A DNA stretch of 64,000 nt, taken from contig NZ_AP024619.1 in the NCBI RefSeq assembly GCF_019668485.1, positions 1,177,001 through 1,241,000 on the forward strand, written 5' to 3'. Shown here piece by piece: positions 8,959 to 16,825 of the stretch. The stretch is from Gelria sp. Kuro-4 (GTDB taxonomy: Bacteria > Bacillota > DTU030 > DUMP01). The notes under the pieces were generated by a model. That model was not told the DNA's origin, did not search any database, and saw only the letters and a list, made by a program, of their open reading frames with translations. A program made the position numbers and the translations under genes. Position 1 is the first letter of the stretch, and every line of letters begins with the position of its first letter.

Positions 8959-8972
8959 GCCTTGACACTAAC
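8959..8972 (+). repeat. Second exact copy of the 14-base motif
   Basis: GCCTTGACACTAAC, identical to 7397-7410. The two copies are direct repeats flanking the HEPN-MNT and vapBC stretch. Confidence 0.4.
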
Positions 8973-9045
8973 TTGTACCCCTGCATTGACACGACCAAGA
9001 TCCATGAAGTGTGGTGAGTACAGGAAGGTGAGGGTAATATCGACA

Positions 9046-9315
9046 ATGGAGTCAGTGAATGCCCAGGCAAAGATCACGGGAAAGGGACAAGTTCAGCTCC
9101 CGGCCGTAATCCGAAAAAGACTTGGTGCGGAGGTCGGTGATTTTTTGGTGTTCAAGTCCACGGAGAATGGCCACGTGCTGCTGGAGCTCAGGAAGCAAAA
9201 GCGCCTAACCAAGCTGGCAGGAGCCCTGAAAGCCACGCAACCGTTTCCTGGAGTTGAGGCTGAAGAAGAGGAGACCCGCCGCTTATGGACTGAAGCGAGG
9301 CAGCATAAGGCATGA
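9046..9315 (+). CDS. AbrB/MazE-like antitoxin-type DNA-binding protein
   Basis: 89 residues from ATG 9046, downstream of GGAAGGTGAGGG. The swapped-hairpin motif is 'AKITGKGQVQLPAVIRKRLG' followed by 'VGDFLVF'. The tail (KQKRLTKLAGALKATQPF) resembles antitoxins paired with PIN toxins. No toxin gene follows; a terminator does, so it is a single-gene unit. Confidence 0.7.
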   Translation: MESVNAQAKITGKGQVQLPAVIRKRLGAEVGDFLVFKSTENGHVLLELRKQKRLTKLAGALKATQPFPGVEAEEEETRRLWTEARQHKA

Positions 9316-9358
9316 AAAAAGCTTGGTTGGATGCTGGGAAGGCGGATGGAGCTCCTGA

Positions 9359-9390
9359 TCCCTGGGTGAAAACCCCAGGTTTTCTTTTTG
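9359..9390 (+). terminator. Rho-independent terminator of the AbrB-like gene
   Basis: CCTGGG and CCCAGG pair around TGAAAAC and are followed by TTTTCTTTTT. It sits 44 bases after the stop codon. Confidence 0.7.
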
Positions 9391-9410
9391 CTAGTTATTA
9401 GTAAAAGGTA

Positions 9411-9439
9411 TTGCTTTTAACAGTTGGTGGTGTTATAAT
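9411..9439 (+). promoter_or_regulatory. SigA-type promoter for fprA block
   Basis: TTGCTT (9411-9416), a 17-base spacer and TATAAT (9434-9439). It precedes a leader of about 140 bases before fprA. Confidence 0.7.
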
Positions 9440-9588
9440 CAAGACCGCAGACAGGCGGTGGCACGCGGTGCGTACCAATGATTTTGGGCAACCGAAGGAA
9501 TGGGGAACTTGTTGCTGAATTATTTAATTAGGGAACACTTGGACAAGTCTGGGTGAACCTGACATGCTGAAAGGATGGGGTGCATAAA

Positions 9589-10755
9589 ATGTCAACGTTT
9601 CCGGTGAGTGAACACGCAAGCTGGGTGGGGGCGCTGGACTGGAACCTCCGGGACTTTCACGGCCTTTACTGCCCGCGCGGTGGCTCCTACAATGCCTACC
9701 TGGTACGCGGGACGAAGGCGGCGCTGATCGACAGCGTGTACACCCCCTTTGCCGGCCAGTTGCTTCAACACCTTAAGGAGCTGGTGGACCCGGCTGAGAT
9801 CAGCTACATAGTGGCCAACCACGCGGAAATCGACCACTCCGGGGCACTGCCGCAGCTGCTTACGGCTGCCTCTGAGGCTACGGTGGTATGCACGGCGCGC
9901 TGCCGTGACATGCTCATGGCCTGCCACCAGGTCCCCGCGGCGCGCTTTCAGGTGGTGAAGGACGGCGACACCCTGGACCTGGGCGGGGCGACCCTGCGTT
10001 TTTACGAGGTGCCGCTGGTGCACTGGCCGGAGACCATGTTCACCTACCTCGTGGAGGACCAGGCGCTCTTTCCCTGTGACTTCCTGGGGGCTCAGGTGGC
10101 GGCGCTGCCCTTCTTCGCCGACCAGGTGCCGGGGGTGCTGAACGAAGCGCGCGACTACTACACCTTCCTCATGCGCGCCTACGCCAAGGCCGCCCTCACC
10201 GGGGTGGCCCGCGTGCGCGAGCTGGCGCCGCGGGTGATCGCCCCTTCCCACGGGCCCATTTGGCGCGACGGCGGTGAGGACATCCTGGCGGCCTACGAGC
10301 GCTGGAGTGCCAGCCCGGAACAGAACCTGGTGGTGGTGGCCTACGCCTCCCTCTGGGGCGGGACCGAGGCCATGGCCCGGGCCGTAGCCGACGGGGCCGG
10401 GGAAAGCGGCGCCACGGTTAAGCTGTACCGGCTCAGTGCCTGCCCCGTGAGCCGGGTCCTGGGCGACATCCTGGAGGCCAAGGCGGTGGCGCTGGGGACA
10501 CCCACCTTCGTCGGCGGGATCCACCCGGCCCTGGCGGGGTTCTTCCCGTTCCTCAGCATGATCCGCCCGCAGGGCAAGCGCGGCCTCACATTCGGCACGG
10601 CCGGCTGGGCCGGGGGTGGGGCGCGCAAGCTCTGGAAGGAACTGCAGGGCCTGGGGCTCAACCTGCTGGAAGATGTACCGGAAAGCCGCTTCGTCCCCGG
10701 GCCGGCAGAGACGGAGCGCCTGCGGGAGCTGGGACGCAAGCTGGCGCAGGGGTAA
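9589..10755 (+). CDS. fprA: A-type flavoprotein (flavodiiron protein)
   Basis: About 388 residues from ATG 9589; GTG 9580 in the same frame is an alternative. The N-terminal metallo-beta-lactamase-like domain carries the diiron ligands 'HAEIDHSG' (H-x-E-x-D-H), 'FPCDFLG' and 'PSHGPIW'. The C-terminal flavodoxin domain begins 'LVVVAYASLWGGTEAMA', a typical FMN phosphate loop. Flavodiiron proteins reduce O2 or NO to harmless products in anaerobes, taking electrons from rubredoxin-type donors. Zinc-ribbon, rubredoxin-like and peroxidase genes follow, so an oxygen-stress operon is likely. Confidence 0.92.
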   Translation: MSTFPVSEHASWVGALDWNLRDFHGLYCPRGGSYNAYLVRGTKAALIDSVYTPFAGQLLQHLKELVDPAEISYIVANHAEIDHSGALPQLLTAASEATVVCTARCRDMLMACHQVPAARFQVVKDGDTLDLGGATLRFYEVPLVHWPETMFTYLVEDQALFPCDFLGAQVAALPFFADQVPGVLNEARDYYTFLMRAYAKAALTGVARVRELAPRVIAPSHGPIWRDGGEDILAAYERWSASPEQNLVVVAYASLWGGTEAMARAVADGAGESGATVKLYRLSACPVSRVLGDILEAKAVALGTPTFVGGIHPALAGFFPFLSMIRPQGKRGLTFGTAGWAGGGARKLWKELQGLGLNLLEDVPESRFVPGPAETERLRELGRKLAQG

Positions 10756-10839
10756 GTACCGGCGGCACGCCTGGCCCCGGCGGCGGCAGGGCGGGGTTTA
10801 GTGGCTGAAAAGAGGAGCCCACGAAAGGAGGTGAAGGCG

Positions 10840-10992
10840 GTGGCGGAGGTGATGGTGCTGTGCCCGGTGTGCGGGCTGGAGTTTGCGGTTCCGGAAGGTA
10901 AGGGTGAGGGGGACGTTGTGGAGTGCCCGTATTGCCACGTGGAGTTGGTGCTCCGGCTGGAGGACGGTAAACTCGTGGCCGAGGAGGCGTAA
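10840..10992 (+). CDS. Small zinc-ribbon protein
   Basis: 50 residues from GTG 10840, preceded by AAAGGAGG at 8 bases; the upstream GTG at 10801 lacks this. Two Cys pairs, 'CPVCGLEF' and 'CPYCHVEL', form one zinc ribbon with an acidic C-terminus, resembling LysW-type carrier or structural ribbons. No lys/arg biosynthesis genes are nearby, so a carrier role is not supported. It is placed between fprA and redox genes with 2 bases to the next start. Confidence 0.65.
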   Translation: MAEVMVLCPVCGLEFAVPEGKGEGDVVECPYCHVELVLRLEDGKLVAEEA

Positions 10993-10994
10993 GC

Positions 10995-11216
10995 ATGGCC
11001 GAGACGCGACCCGAGGAGATAGTAAAGCTTCTTAAGGCGGACCCGGCGGGCGAGCGCCAGGCGATCCTACAGTACCTGCAGCACGCCTGGAGCATGAGCG
11101 ACGAAGGCCGTGCTGGAGCAGAAGCCGGCAAGTGCTGGGGAGCGTGGCCCTGCGCGTCAAGCGGCCGCAGGCCATTTGCACTCCAGAATAAGCGCTTGAG
11201 AGAGGAGCAAGGATAA
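10995..11216 (+). pseudogene. Truncated ferritin-like (rubrerythrin-type) gene
   Basis: The first ~35 residues ('EIVKLLKADPAGERQAILQY') resemble the first helix of rubrerythrin/bacterioferritin-like proteins. The rest (GKCWGAWPCASSGRRPF) has no helix pattern and reads like an out-of-frame tail, and the second metal-binding helices are absent. TAATG overlap to the next gene keeps possible translational coupling. Confidence 0.45.
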
Positions 11217-11548
11217 TGAAGATGTGGCGTTGCAGCGTCTGCGGTTACGTGCATTTCGGTGATGCGGCTCCCGTAACGTGCCCCAAGTGCGGTGCCCCGG
11301 CGGAGAAGTTCGCCGAGATTGAGCCCGATAAGGCTGAGCTGATTGAGCGGTCGGCCCTCTCCAACGCCCTGCACATGGAGCTTTACACGCTCCTGGCCAA
11401 GGTGGCCGAAGTGGGCGCCAAGGGCGAGGCCGATAACCTCGACCCCGGCTGCGTGGGGGTTTTCAAAAAGGTGCAGGCCGAGGCTCAGGTGCTCCGCCGC
11501 ATGATCATGGCGGAGATCCAGGGACACATCGGCAAGGGCAAATGGTGA
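11216..11548 (+). CDS. Rubredoxin-like domain protein
   Basis: 110 residues. The N-terminal rubredoxin-type knuckles 'CSVCGYVHFG' and 'CPKCGAPAEKF' bind one iron, as in the C-terminal domain of rubrerythrin. A helical C-terminus (ALHMELYTLLAKVAEVG, VFKKVQAEAQVLRRMIMAEI) follows. It lies between fprA and tpx, so electron transfer to a peroxide or oxygen reductase is inferred. Ribosome binding site GAGAGGAGCAAGG. Confidence 0.75.
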   Translation: MKMWRCSVCGYVHFGDAAPVTCPKCGAPAEKFAEIEPDKAELIERSALSNALHMELYTLLAKVAEVGAKGEADNLDPGCVGVFKKVQAEAQVLRRMIMAEIQGHIGKGKW

Positions 11549-11565
11549 GGATGGAAGGTGAAACC

Positions 11566-12090
11566 ATGAGCGAAGAGCGTTACGGCGACGTCACCTTTAA
11601 AGGGAAGGCCCTCACTGCCGTGGGGCCCCGGCTGAAACCCGGGGACAAGGCACCGGACTTCAGCGTGGTAAACGGCAAGCTGGAGGAAGAGACCCTGGCC
11701 GGCACGCGCGGCAAGGTGCGCCTCATCGCCGCGGTGCCCTCCCTGGACACACCCGTCTGCGACACCGAGACCCGCCGCTTCAACGAAGAGGCGGCGTCCC
11801 TGGGAGCGGATGTGGTGGTGCTCACGGTGAGCATGGACCTGCCCTTTGCGCAGAACCGCTGGTGTGCCGCGGCCGGCATCCAGCGCGTGCGCACCCTGTC
11901 CGATCACCGCACGGCCTCCTTCGGCCTGAACTACGGCGTGCTGGTGAAAGAGCTGCGCCTCTTGCAGCGGGCGGTGTTCGTGGTGGACAAAGCGGACACC
12001 ATCCGCTACGTGGAGTATGTCAAGGAGATCGGCCAGGAACCGGACTACGCCGCCGCCCTGGCGGCGGTCGAGGAAGCCCTGGCGCGGTGA
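11566..12090 (+). CDS. tpx: Thiol peroxidase (2-Cys peroxiredoxin)
   Basis: 174 residues from ATG 11566 after GGAAGGTG. The peroxidatic Cys lies in 'SLDTPVCDTETRRF' and the resolving Cys in 'NRWCAAAGI', the Tpx arrangement. The N-terminus 'VTFKGKALTAVGPRLKPGDK' is also characteristic. It reduces peroxides with thioredoxin-type donors in the cytosol. It probably forms one transcription unit with fprA and the rubredoxin-like gene. Confidence 0.93.
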   Translation: MSEERYGDVTFKGKALTAVGPRLKPGDKAPDFSVVNGKLEEETLAGTRGKVRLIAAVPSLDTPVCDTETRRFNEEAASLGADVVVLTVSMDLPFAQNRWCAAAGIQRVRTLSDHRTASFGLNYGVLVKELRLLQRAVFVVDKADTIRYVEYVKEIGQEPDYAAALAAVEEALAR

Positions 12091-12130
12091 GGTGCGAAAG
12101 GCCGGAGGGGGTGCGCGCCGCCGCCCAGTC

Positions 12131-12160
12131 ATCCTGGGAGGTTTTCCCAGGCGCCCGGCA
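12131..12160 (+). repeat. Partial palindromic element after tpx
   Basis: CCTGGGA and TCCCAGG pair around a short loop, followed by CGCCCGGCA, the remainder of a right arm. The outer left arm is missing. Confidence 0.5.
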
Positions 12161-12185
12161 TCGTAGAAAAGCAGGAGGTGGCAGA

Positions 12186-13208
12186 GTGAGTAAGCTTTTT
12201 CAAGACTTTACCCTCAAGGGGCTGGCACTCAAGAACCGGATCATGATGTCACCCATGTGCATGTACTCAGCCGGGGACGACGGCCGGCCCACCGATTGGC
12301 ATCTTGTGCACTACGGCACGCGGGCGGTGGGCGGGGTAGGGCTTATCATGCAGGAGGCCACGGCCGTGGAGCGGCGCGGGCGCATCTCGGGGAACGACCT
12401 GGGCCTCTGGGAGGACGCACAGGTGGAGCCGCTTAAGCGGTTGGTGGACTTTGTGCACGCGGCGGGCGCCAAGCTGGCGGTGCAGCTCGCCCACGCCGGG
12501 CGCAAGTGCGGCGTCCCGGGCGAACGCATCGTCGCTCCCAGCAGCCTGCACTGGAGCGATGAGTACCCGGTGCCGGCTGAGCTGACCCGGGAGGAAATCC
12601 GCACCATCGTCGCCGCTTTCGGCCGGGCGGCGCGGCGCGCCGTGGCGGCCGGTTACGATGCGGTGGAAGTGCACGCCGCCCACGGGTACTTAATCCACGA
12701 GTTCCTGTCCCCCCTCTCCAACCAGCGGACGGATGAGTACGGCGGCACCCGGGAAAACCGGGTGCGCTTCCTGCGCGCGGTGCTGGAAGAGGTGCGGGCC
12801 AACATCCCGGCGGAAATGCCCCTCTTCCTGCGCGTCTCGGCGAACGACTTCGTGCCGGGCGGCCTGGACATTGGGGAGACGGTGGAGATCGTGCGCCTGG
12901 TCAAAGAGTTGGTCGACCTGGTGGACGTGAGCTCGGGCGGGCTCCTGGCGCCGCGCATCGACCTTTACGCCGGCTACCAGGTGAACTACGCGGCGGCGGT
13001 GCGCCAGGAAGTCGGTCTTCCCACGGGTGCCGTCGGCCTCATCACCACCCCTGAACTGGCCGAGGAGATCATCGGCAACGGCCGAGCCGACCTGGTGGTA
13101 CTGGGCCGCGCTCTCCTGCGCCGGCCCTATTGGCCCCTCTATGCCGCTCACGTCCTCAAGGCTGAGATACCCTGGCCCCGAGAGTACGAGCGCGGCAGGT
13201 ACCGGTAG
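12186..13208 (+). CDS. Old yellow enzyme family NADH:flavin oxidoreductase (YqjM type)
   Basis: 340 residues from GTG 12186, preceded by AGGAGGTGG. An FMN-binding TIM barrel with 'NRIMMSPMCMYSA' (the YqjM Cys and Tyr), 'VQLAHAGRKC', substrate-binding His pair 'VEVHAAHGYLIHEFLSP' and 'NQRTDEYGG'. It reduces activated C=C bonds of enones with NAD(P)H. Its position after tpx suggests a role in electrophile or oxidative stress. Confidence 0.9.
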   Translation: MSKLFQDFTLKGLALKNRIMMSPMCMYSAGDDGRPTDWHLVHYGTRAVGGVGLIMQEATAVERRGRISGNDLGLWEDAQVEPLKRLVDFVHAAGAKLAVQLAHAGRKCGVPGERIVAPSSLHWSDEYPVPAELTREEIRTIVAAFGRAARRAVAAGYDAVEVHAAHGYLIHEFLSPLSNQRTDEYGGTRENRVRFLRAVLEEVRANIPAEMPLFLRVSANDFVPGGLDIGETVEIVRLVKELVDLVDVSSGGLLAPRIDLYAGYQVNYAAAVRQEVGLPTGAVGLITTPELAEEIIGNGRADLVVLGRALLRRPYWPLYAAHVLKAEIPWPREYERGRYR

Positions 13209-13318
13209 AGCGGGTAAACCGGTGGGGGTCATTTAGGTAATCGTCACAGCGTCGCCTCATAAGTAGATTACCTCTTTCAAGACTTGCTTCCGAATGCTCG
13301 GCCTCAGGGCGGTAGGCC

Positions 13319-13804
13319 GTGACGGCGACTCTGGACCTGGCCGCCGAAGACTTGACCCCGCAGGAACTCTATGTCGACGAAAAGTACTTGGTGGTGATAG
13401 GGGCCACCTGCAGCACCGCGCCTGTCCCCATGCCGAAGCGAAAGGGCTCGGCGATCTACCCGCCCCGCCCGCTGGACAGCACCGTCAAGGCCGTGCTCTA
13501 CGACGTTCGCAACAAAGCGGCCATCAAGAAGCTCCGGGAGCTGGAGCTGGAGGGTACCTATGTCTCCTCGCGCAGGGTCGGCCCGGCCCTGTACCTTGTG
13601 GCCAACCGCAACGTGGATTTTCGTATCCTGAAGGAAGAGGTGGAAAAGCTCACCCCCTCTTACCGGGACACCGCCCAGCAGGAGGAATTCATCGCCCTAG
13701 GGTACGATGAAATCAACAGCGCGGTGCCCGGCACCTGGGTGACTTTCCCAGGTGCCGGCTTACACTATCACCCTACGGGTGAGGTTATGTCACCAGAGGG
13801 TTGA
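13319..13804 (+). pseudogene. Fragment of a secreted beta-propeller protein, ends in a palindromic element
   Basis: The frame begins 'QELYVDEKYLVVIG' and includes 'RVGPALYLVANRNVDF' and 'PSYRDTAQQEEFIALGYDEI', typical of an internal stretch of C-terminal beta-propeller (PF09826) proteins. Signal peptide, first half and all later propeller blades are absent. The last ~25 residues are encoded by a dispersed palindrome at 13724-13759, so the open frame past 13720 is an accident of the insertion. It is almost certainly non-functional. Confidence 0.6.
13724..13759 (+). repeat. Palindromic element inside the beta-propeller fragment
   Basis: GTGCCCGGCACCTGGG and CCCAGGTGCCGG pair around TGACTTT. 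It is the clearest case of the element lying within an open frame. Confidence 0.7.
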
Positions 13805-13830
13805 TAGCAAGTGGAAGCATATGTTTGCGG

Positions 13831-13847
13831 TTATCGAATATCGATAA
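13831..13847. promoter_or_regulatory. Operator-like inverted repeat upstream of DUF2975/XRE pair
   Basis: TTATCGA-ATA-TCGATAA is a perfect 7-bp inverted repeat 7 bases before the -35 box, and a related half site TTCGATAT lies between -35 and -10. A likely binding site for the small XRE regulator encoded downstream. Confidence 0.5.
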
Positions 13848-13854
13848 GATTTTA

Positions 13855-13884
13855 TTGACATTCGATATGAGGAGCGGGTATAAT
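13855..13884 (+). promoter_or_regulatory. SigA-type promoter for DUF2975/XRE pair
   Basis: Consensus TTGACA (13855-13860), 18-base spacer, TATAAT (13879-13884). Confidence 0.8.
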
Positions 13885-13922
13885 ATACGCGAGGCCTCAT
13901 AAAAGCGCCTGGAGGGAAGAAG

Positions 13923-14495
13923 ATGCGTTACCTGGGAAGGAGATCGGTTTCGTCGGTGCTCAGTTCGATCCTAACCGTAGTGTGGTATTTCAGCTGGGTT
14001 GCCGCGGTAGTGCTGGTGATTGGGCAGTTGTACGGGGTCGTGAGGGACGGGTCGGTCCTAGGGCAGCTTAAACTGCAGATCAATACACCCGGCCTGACCA
14101 TTTCCTTTGCTGAACTGGCCCACCCAGTACCTCGGGGAATCCTCCTCTTTTCTGCCGGAGCGCTGCTACCTCTTTTTGCCGTCTACCTGATCATCATTTA
14201 TCAGCTGCGGAAAATCCTGGCCACTTTGGTAGCGGAGACACCTTTTACTGCGGCCAACGCAACCCATATCTGGTGGATCGGTATCACCGTCATTGTCGGT
14301 TCTGTCGTTAAGTCCATAGTGGTGACCGCCTTCGGTTTCTTCTTCGCGCAGAATATACCGGTACCAGGCGTAGACTTTGGTGCCAGGCTGAGCCTGGACT
14401 TTACCCCCATCTTTCTCGGCCTGGTGATACTGGTCTTGGCCGAGATCTTCCGCCAGGGAGCTGCTCTGCAGGAAGAGCAGGACCTGACCGTTTAG
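13923..14495 (+). CDS. DUF2975 membrane protein
   Basis: 190 residues with four hydrophobic segments at about residues 14-35, 77-97, 120-140 and 155-178. The pattern 'LRKILATLVAETPFTAANA' followed by a Trp pair is typical of DUF2975. Start ATG 13923 follows GGAGGGAAG. It is followed after 9 bases by a small XRE regulator, the same two-gene arrangement as yoaS-yozG in Bacillus; function in that pair is unknown. Confidence 0.8.
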   Translation: MRYLGRRSVSSVLSSILTVVWYFSWVAAVVLVIGQLYGVVRDGSVLGQLKLQINTPGLTISFAELAHPVPRGILLFSAGALLPLFAVYLIIIYQLRKILATLVAETPFTAANATHIWWIGITVIVGSVVKSIVVTAFGFFFAQNIPVPGVDFGARLSLDFTPIFLGLVILVLAEIFRQGAALQEEQDLTV

Positions 14496-14504
14496 GAGGC
14501 AGAA

Positions 14505-14738
14505 ATGGGCATTGTCGTCAAGCTGGATAGAGTCCTGCTGGAACGGAAGATTACCCTCACGGAACTGGCAGAGAGGGTAGGTATTACCATGGCCAATCTG
14601 TCGATCCTAAAAAGCAACAAGGCCCGCGCTATCCGCTTCTCCACCTTGGCAGCCTTGTGCCGGGAGCTGGATTGTCAGCCCGGCGAGCTGCTGGCCTATG
14701 AACCTGATAGCCCCCGCTGCCTCCCCCAGGATCACTAG
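14505..14738 (+). CDS. Small XRE-family regulator (YozG type)
   Basis: 77 residues from ATG 14505 with TAGGAGG upstream. The HTH runs 'LERKITLTELAERVGITMAN' and 'LSILKSNKARAIRFSTLAAL', ending 'CQPGELLAYEP', typical of the Cro/C1 family paired with DUF2975 membrane proteins. It probably controls its own promoter through the palindrome at 13831-13847. Confidence 0.85.
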   Translation: MGIVVKLDRVLLERKITLTELAERVGITMANLSILKSNKARAIRFSTLAALCRELDCQPGELLAYEPDSPRCLPQDH

Positions 14739-14799
14739 CTCCCGAAATCGCTTGAACCGAGTCCCTCAAGTACCATGTACCTGAGAGGTTTTCAGGCAT

Positions 14800-15051
14800 G
14801 GTTGGCCTTTTCGCCAGAGCTGCTGCCTCAGGAAAAGTTCCGGCCTTCAATATGGCCTGCAGCGCTTCAACTAAACGGCCTTGGTCAGTCGGCGACAGCT
14901 TTTCCAGCATGGCCGCAATCTCGCTGTGTGAACGTGCATTCAGCATGGCAAAAGCCTGCTGCCCTTCGTCGGTCAACGAGAGGAGACTCTGGCGCCCGTC
15001 GGTTTCAGAGGGCTGTTTGGCGATGAGGCCGCGTAGCAAAACCACCGCCAA
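14800..15051 (-). pseudogene. MarR-family regulator, C-terminal fragment
   Basis: The minus-strand frame reads 'LIAKQPSETDGRQSLLSL', 'TDEGQQAFAMLNARSHSEIA' and 'LSPTDQGRLVEALQAIL', the wing and dimerisation helices of MarR proteins (often the MarR-GNAT fusion type). The N-terminal half with the recognition helix is missing, cut next to the gene at 15079 on the other strand. Confidence 0.65.
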
Positions 15052-15078
15052 GAGAGAATAACCCCTGGAGGTGGTTTC

Positions 15079-15390
15079 ATGGCACGGATTATCGGGATTT
15101 TTCCGCGACAGGATCAGGCGGGCGCCTGCATCGACGCATTGAGGAACTATGGATTCGCCCGCGACAAGCTGGTGGTCTCCAGTTTCGGCCGGGCGGACCA
15201 GGAAACGCGCGGACCGGTGGCGGACCTGAAGGCGGAGCAGGACGAGATGGGCGTTGAGGGGCCGCTGGCCGGCACCGTGGACGGAGCGGGACAGGGCATC
15301 GTCATCTCCCTGGAGGACCCGCAGCGGGACCTGACGCAGGTCAAGGAGCTCATGGAGCAGTCCGGGGCGACCGACATCCGCCTGGAATAA
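15079..15390 (+). CDS. Hypothetical small protein (YflT/general-stress-like fold suspected)
   Basis: 103 residues from ATG 15079 after CTGGAGGTGG. The N-terminus 'RIIGIFPRQDQAGACIDALR' and 'GFARDKLVVSSFG' resemble the alpha-beta repeat of heat-induced stress proteins (YflT type); the C-terminus 'QVKELMEQSGATDIRLE' is similar in pattern to the second repeat. Acidic, soluble, no signal peptide. A palindromic element follows 9 bases after the stop. Confidence 0.6.
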   Translation: MARIIGIFPRQDQAGACIDALRNYGFARDKLVVSSFGRADQETRGPVADLKAEQDEMGVEGPLAGTVDGAGQGIVISLEDPQRDLTQVKELMEQSGATDIRLE

Positions 15391-15398
15391 CTCCCCAC

Positions 15399-15437
15399 GT
15401 GGCGGTCACCCGGGAGGTCCTCCCAGGTGACCGCCAC
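15399..15437 (+). repeat. Palindromic element variant, probable terminator
   Basis: GTGGCGGTCACCCGGGA and TCCCAGGTGACCGCCAC pair with one mismatch around GGTCC. The outer sequence differs from the common GTGCCGGGCAC arm, but it changed on both arms together, so pairing is preserved. Confidence 0.65.
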
Positions 15438-15445
15438 CGGCTTGA

Positions 15446-15812
15446 TCACGCTGTGGGGATGGCGGCCATGTCATGGAAAAACTGCCGCACCAGGGGATAG
15501 TAATCGAAATAATCGCGCCAAGTTGCTTCTAGGAAGGCATAGCGGGCCGGCTCATCGCGGCTGAAGAGCAGTTGGCCCTGGCTGATATGGTACCGAAGGG
15601 GCAGGGGAGCACAGTTCAAGACCTTAAGATCTACAGGTAAACCTATCAGCAACTCGATAGCCGTTCCTTGTTAGATTTCGTATCGTAGTGCTTCAGGCGG
15701 TGACAACCCTTCCCGATCAAGGTAGACGCCCACATCAAGGTCGTTGAAGGCTAAACCTGCGCTAAAAGACCCTATAGAGGTAAGCAAACAAAACCTCTGC
15801 GTCATCACGCAG
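15446..15812 (-). pseudogene. Nucleotidyltransferase (MNT-like) gene with internal stop
   Basis: The minus-strand frame reads 'IGSFSAGLAFNDLDVGVYLD' (G-S and D-x-D), then a TAA, then in the same frame 'IGLPVDLKVLNCAPLPLRYH', 'LFSRDEPARYAFLEATW' and 'YYPLVRQFFHDM', a typical C-terminal part of this family. The first helix and strand look shortened. No HEPN partner is visible next to it. Confidence 0.6.
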
Positions 15813-15917
15813 GCAGGTCACTAATAGCTCTTTCTTCCTTATTTCCCACTCGTATCATATCTTCATTTGTAACGCAATGTCGTGCCCCAGGTTGGTTAGA
15901 CGGCCGCTTCGAATCGG

Positions 15918-15950
15918 AGGCTCCGACGGCAGTCGGAGCCTCACTCTTTT
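15918..15950 (+). terminator. Terminator-like hairpin
   Basis: AGGCTCCGAC and GTCGGAGCCT pair around GGCA, followed by CACTCTTTT. No gene on this strand ends immediately upstream, so it may be a leftover or insulate the regulator at 16098. Confidence 0.5.
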
Positions 15951-16097
15951 CGGTCTGCGGACCTAGCCAATTGGTTTCATCAGAAATGCTGCCAGCAGGC
16001 CCCAAGATTTAGGACTTTATGTCTCCGGCCAGAAGGTTTTGAGCGGGAGGGCATCGAATATAGCTAAATGAAATCTATGCCTGCATGAGGAAGAAAA

Positions 16098-16793
16098 ATG
16101 ACAGGAAAGATTCGTGTCCTTATTGCCGATGATGAGGCGCTCTTACGCGACGGACTGCAGACAATTCTCAATCTGGAAGAGGACATGGAAGTGGTGGGCT
16201 TGGCTGCTGACGGCCGCGAAGCGTACGAACGGGCACAAGAGCTGCAGCCGGACGTCGTACTGCTGGACATCCGTATGCCCGGAATGGACGGGGTGGAAAG
16301 CCTGCGGCTTATCAAGCGCGCCCTGCCGCGGACCAAAGCGGTTATGCTCACGACATTCAATGATGAAGATTACATCGTCAGCGCCTTGGCCGCCGGAGCG
16401 GACGGCTACCTATTGAAAGACCTGGAGGGGCAGCAACTGATCGACGCCATACGCAGAGCGTCCCGTGACCAGCTCATGTTGCCGGCCAAGGTGGCGGGCA
16501 AACTGGCAGAACGGCTGGCTGTGCTACAGGCCATCGACGACACGAAGAAGAAGATGAAGAAGCTGGGCACGGATATAATCGATCTCACCCCCCGTGAACG
16601 GGAGATCGCCGCCTTGATGGTGCAGGGCTTGACCAACCGCGAGATAGCCGACCACTTGAGCTTGAGCGAGGGAACGGTCAAGAACTACATCAGCGTGATT
16701 TACTCTAAACTGGGAACCAGTGACCGCACTCGGGCCGTTTCCTATCTGGCTTCTTATCTGGCCAAGCACTTCGAATCACCGGAGTGTCCTTGA
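16098..16793 (+). CDS. NarL/LuxR-family response regulator
   Basis: 231 residues. The receiver domain has the acidic pair 'IADDEAL', phospho-acceptor Asp in 'VVLLDIRMPGMDG', Thr in 'VMLTTFNDED' and Lys in 'LLKDLEG'. The C-terminal LuxR HTH is 'LTPREREIAALMVQGLTNRE' with 'SEGTVKNYISVIYSKL'. Start ATG 16098 after GAGGAAG. It lies 32 bases before the giant kinase gene, whose C-terminus is a HisKA_3-type kinase, the class that pairs with NarL regulators. Confidence 0.92.
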   Translation: MTGKIRVLIADDEALLRDGLQTILNLEEDMEVVGLAADGREAYERAQELQPDVVLLDIRMPGMDGVESLRLIKRALPRTKAVMLTTFNDEDYIVSALAAGADGYLLKDLEGQQLIDAIRRASRDQLMLPAKVAGKLAERLAVLQAIDDTKKKMKKLGTDIIDLTPREREIAALMVQGLTNREIADHLSLSEGTVKNYISVIYSKLGTSDRTRAVSYLASYLAKHFESPECP

Positions 16794-16825
16794 GGATGTG
16801 AAAAAGACGGGAGGCTGGCCTGAAC

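Noticed and set aside
11862-12185. Extended N-terminus for the old yellow enzyme
   Set aside because: The extra frame overlaps tpx and the ribosome binding site at 12172 points to GTG 12186.
15805-16005. 66-codon minus-strand frame upstream of the NarL regulator
   Set aside because: It crosses a terminator hairpin and resembles no family.
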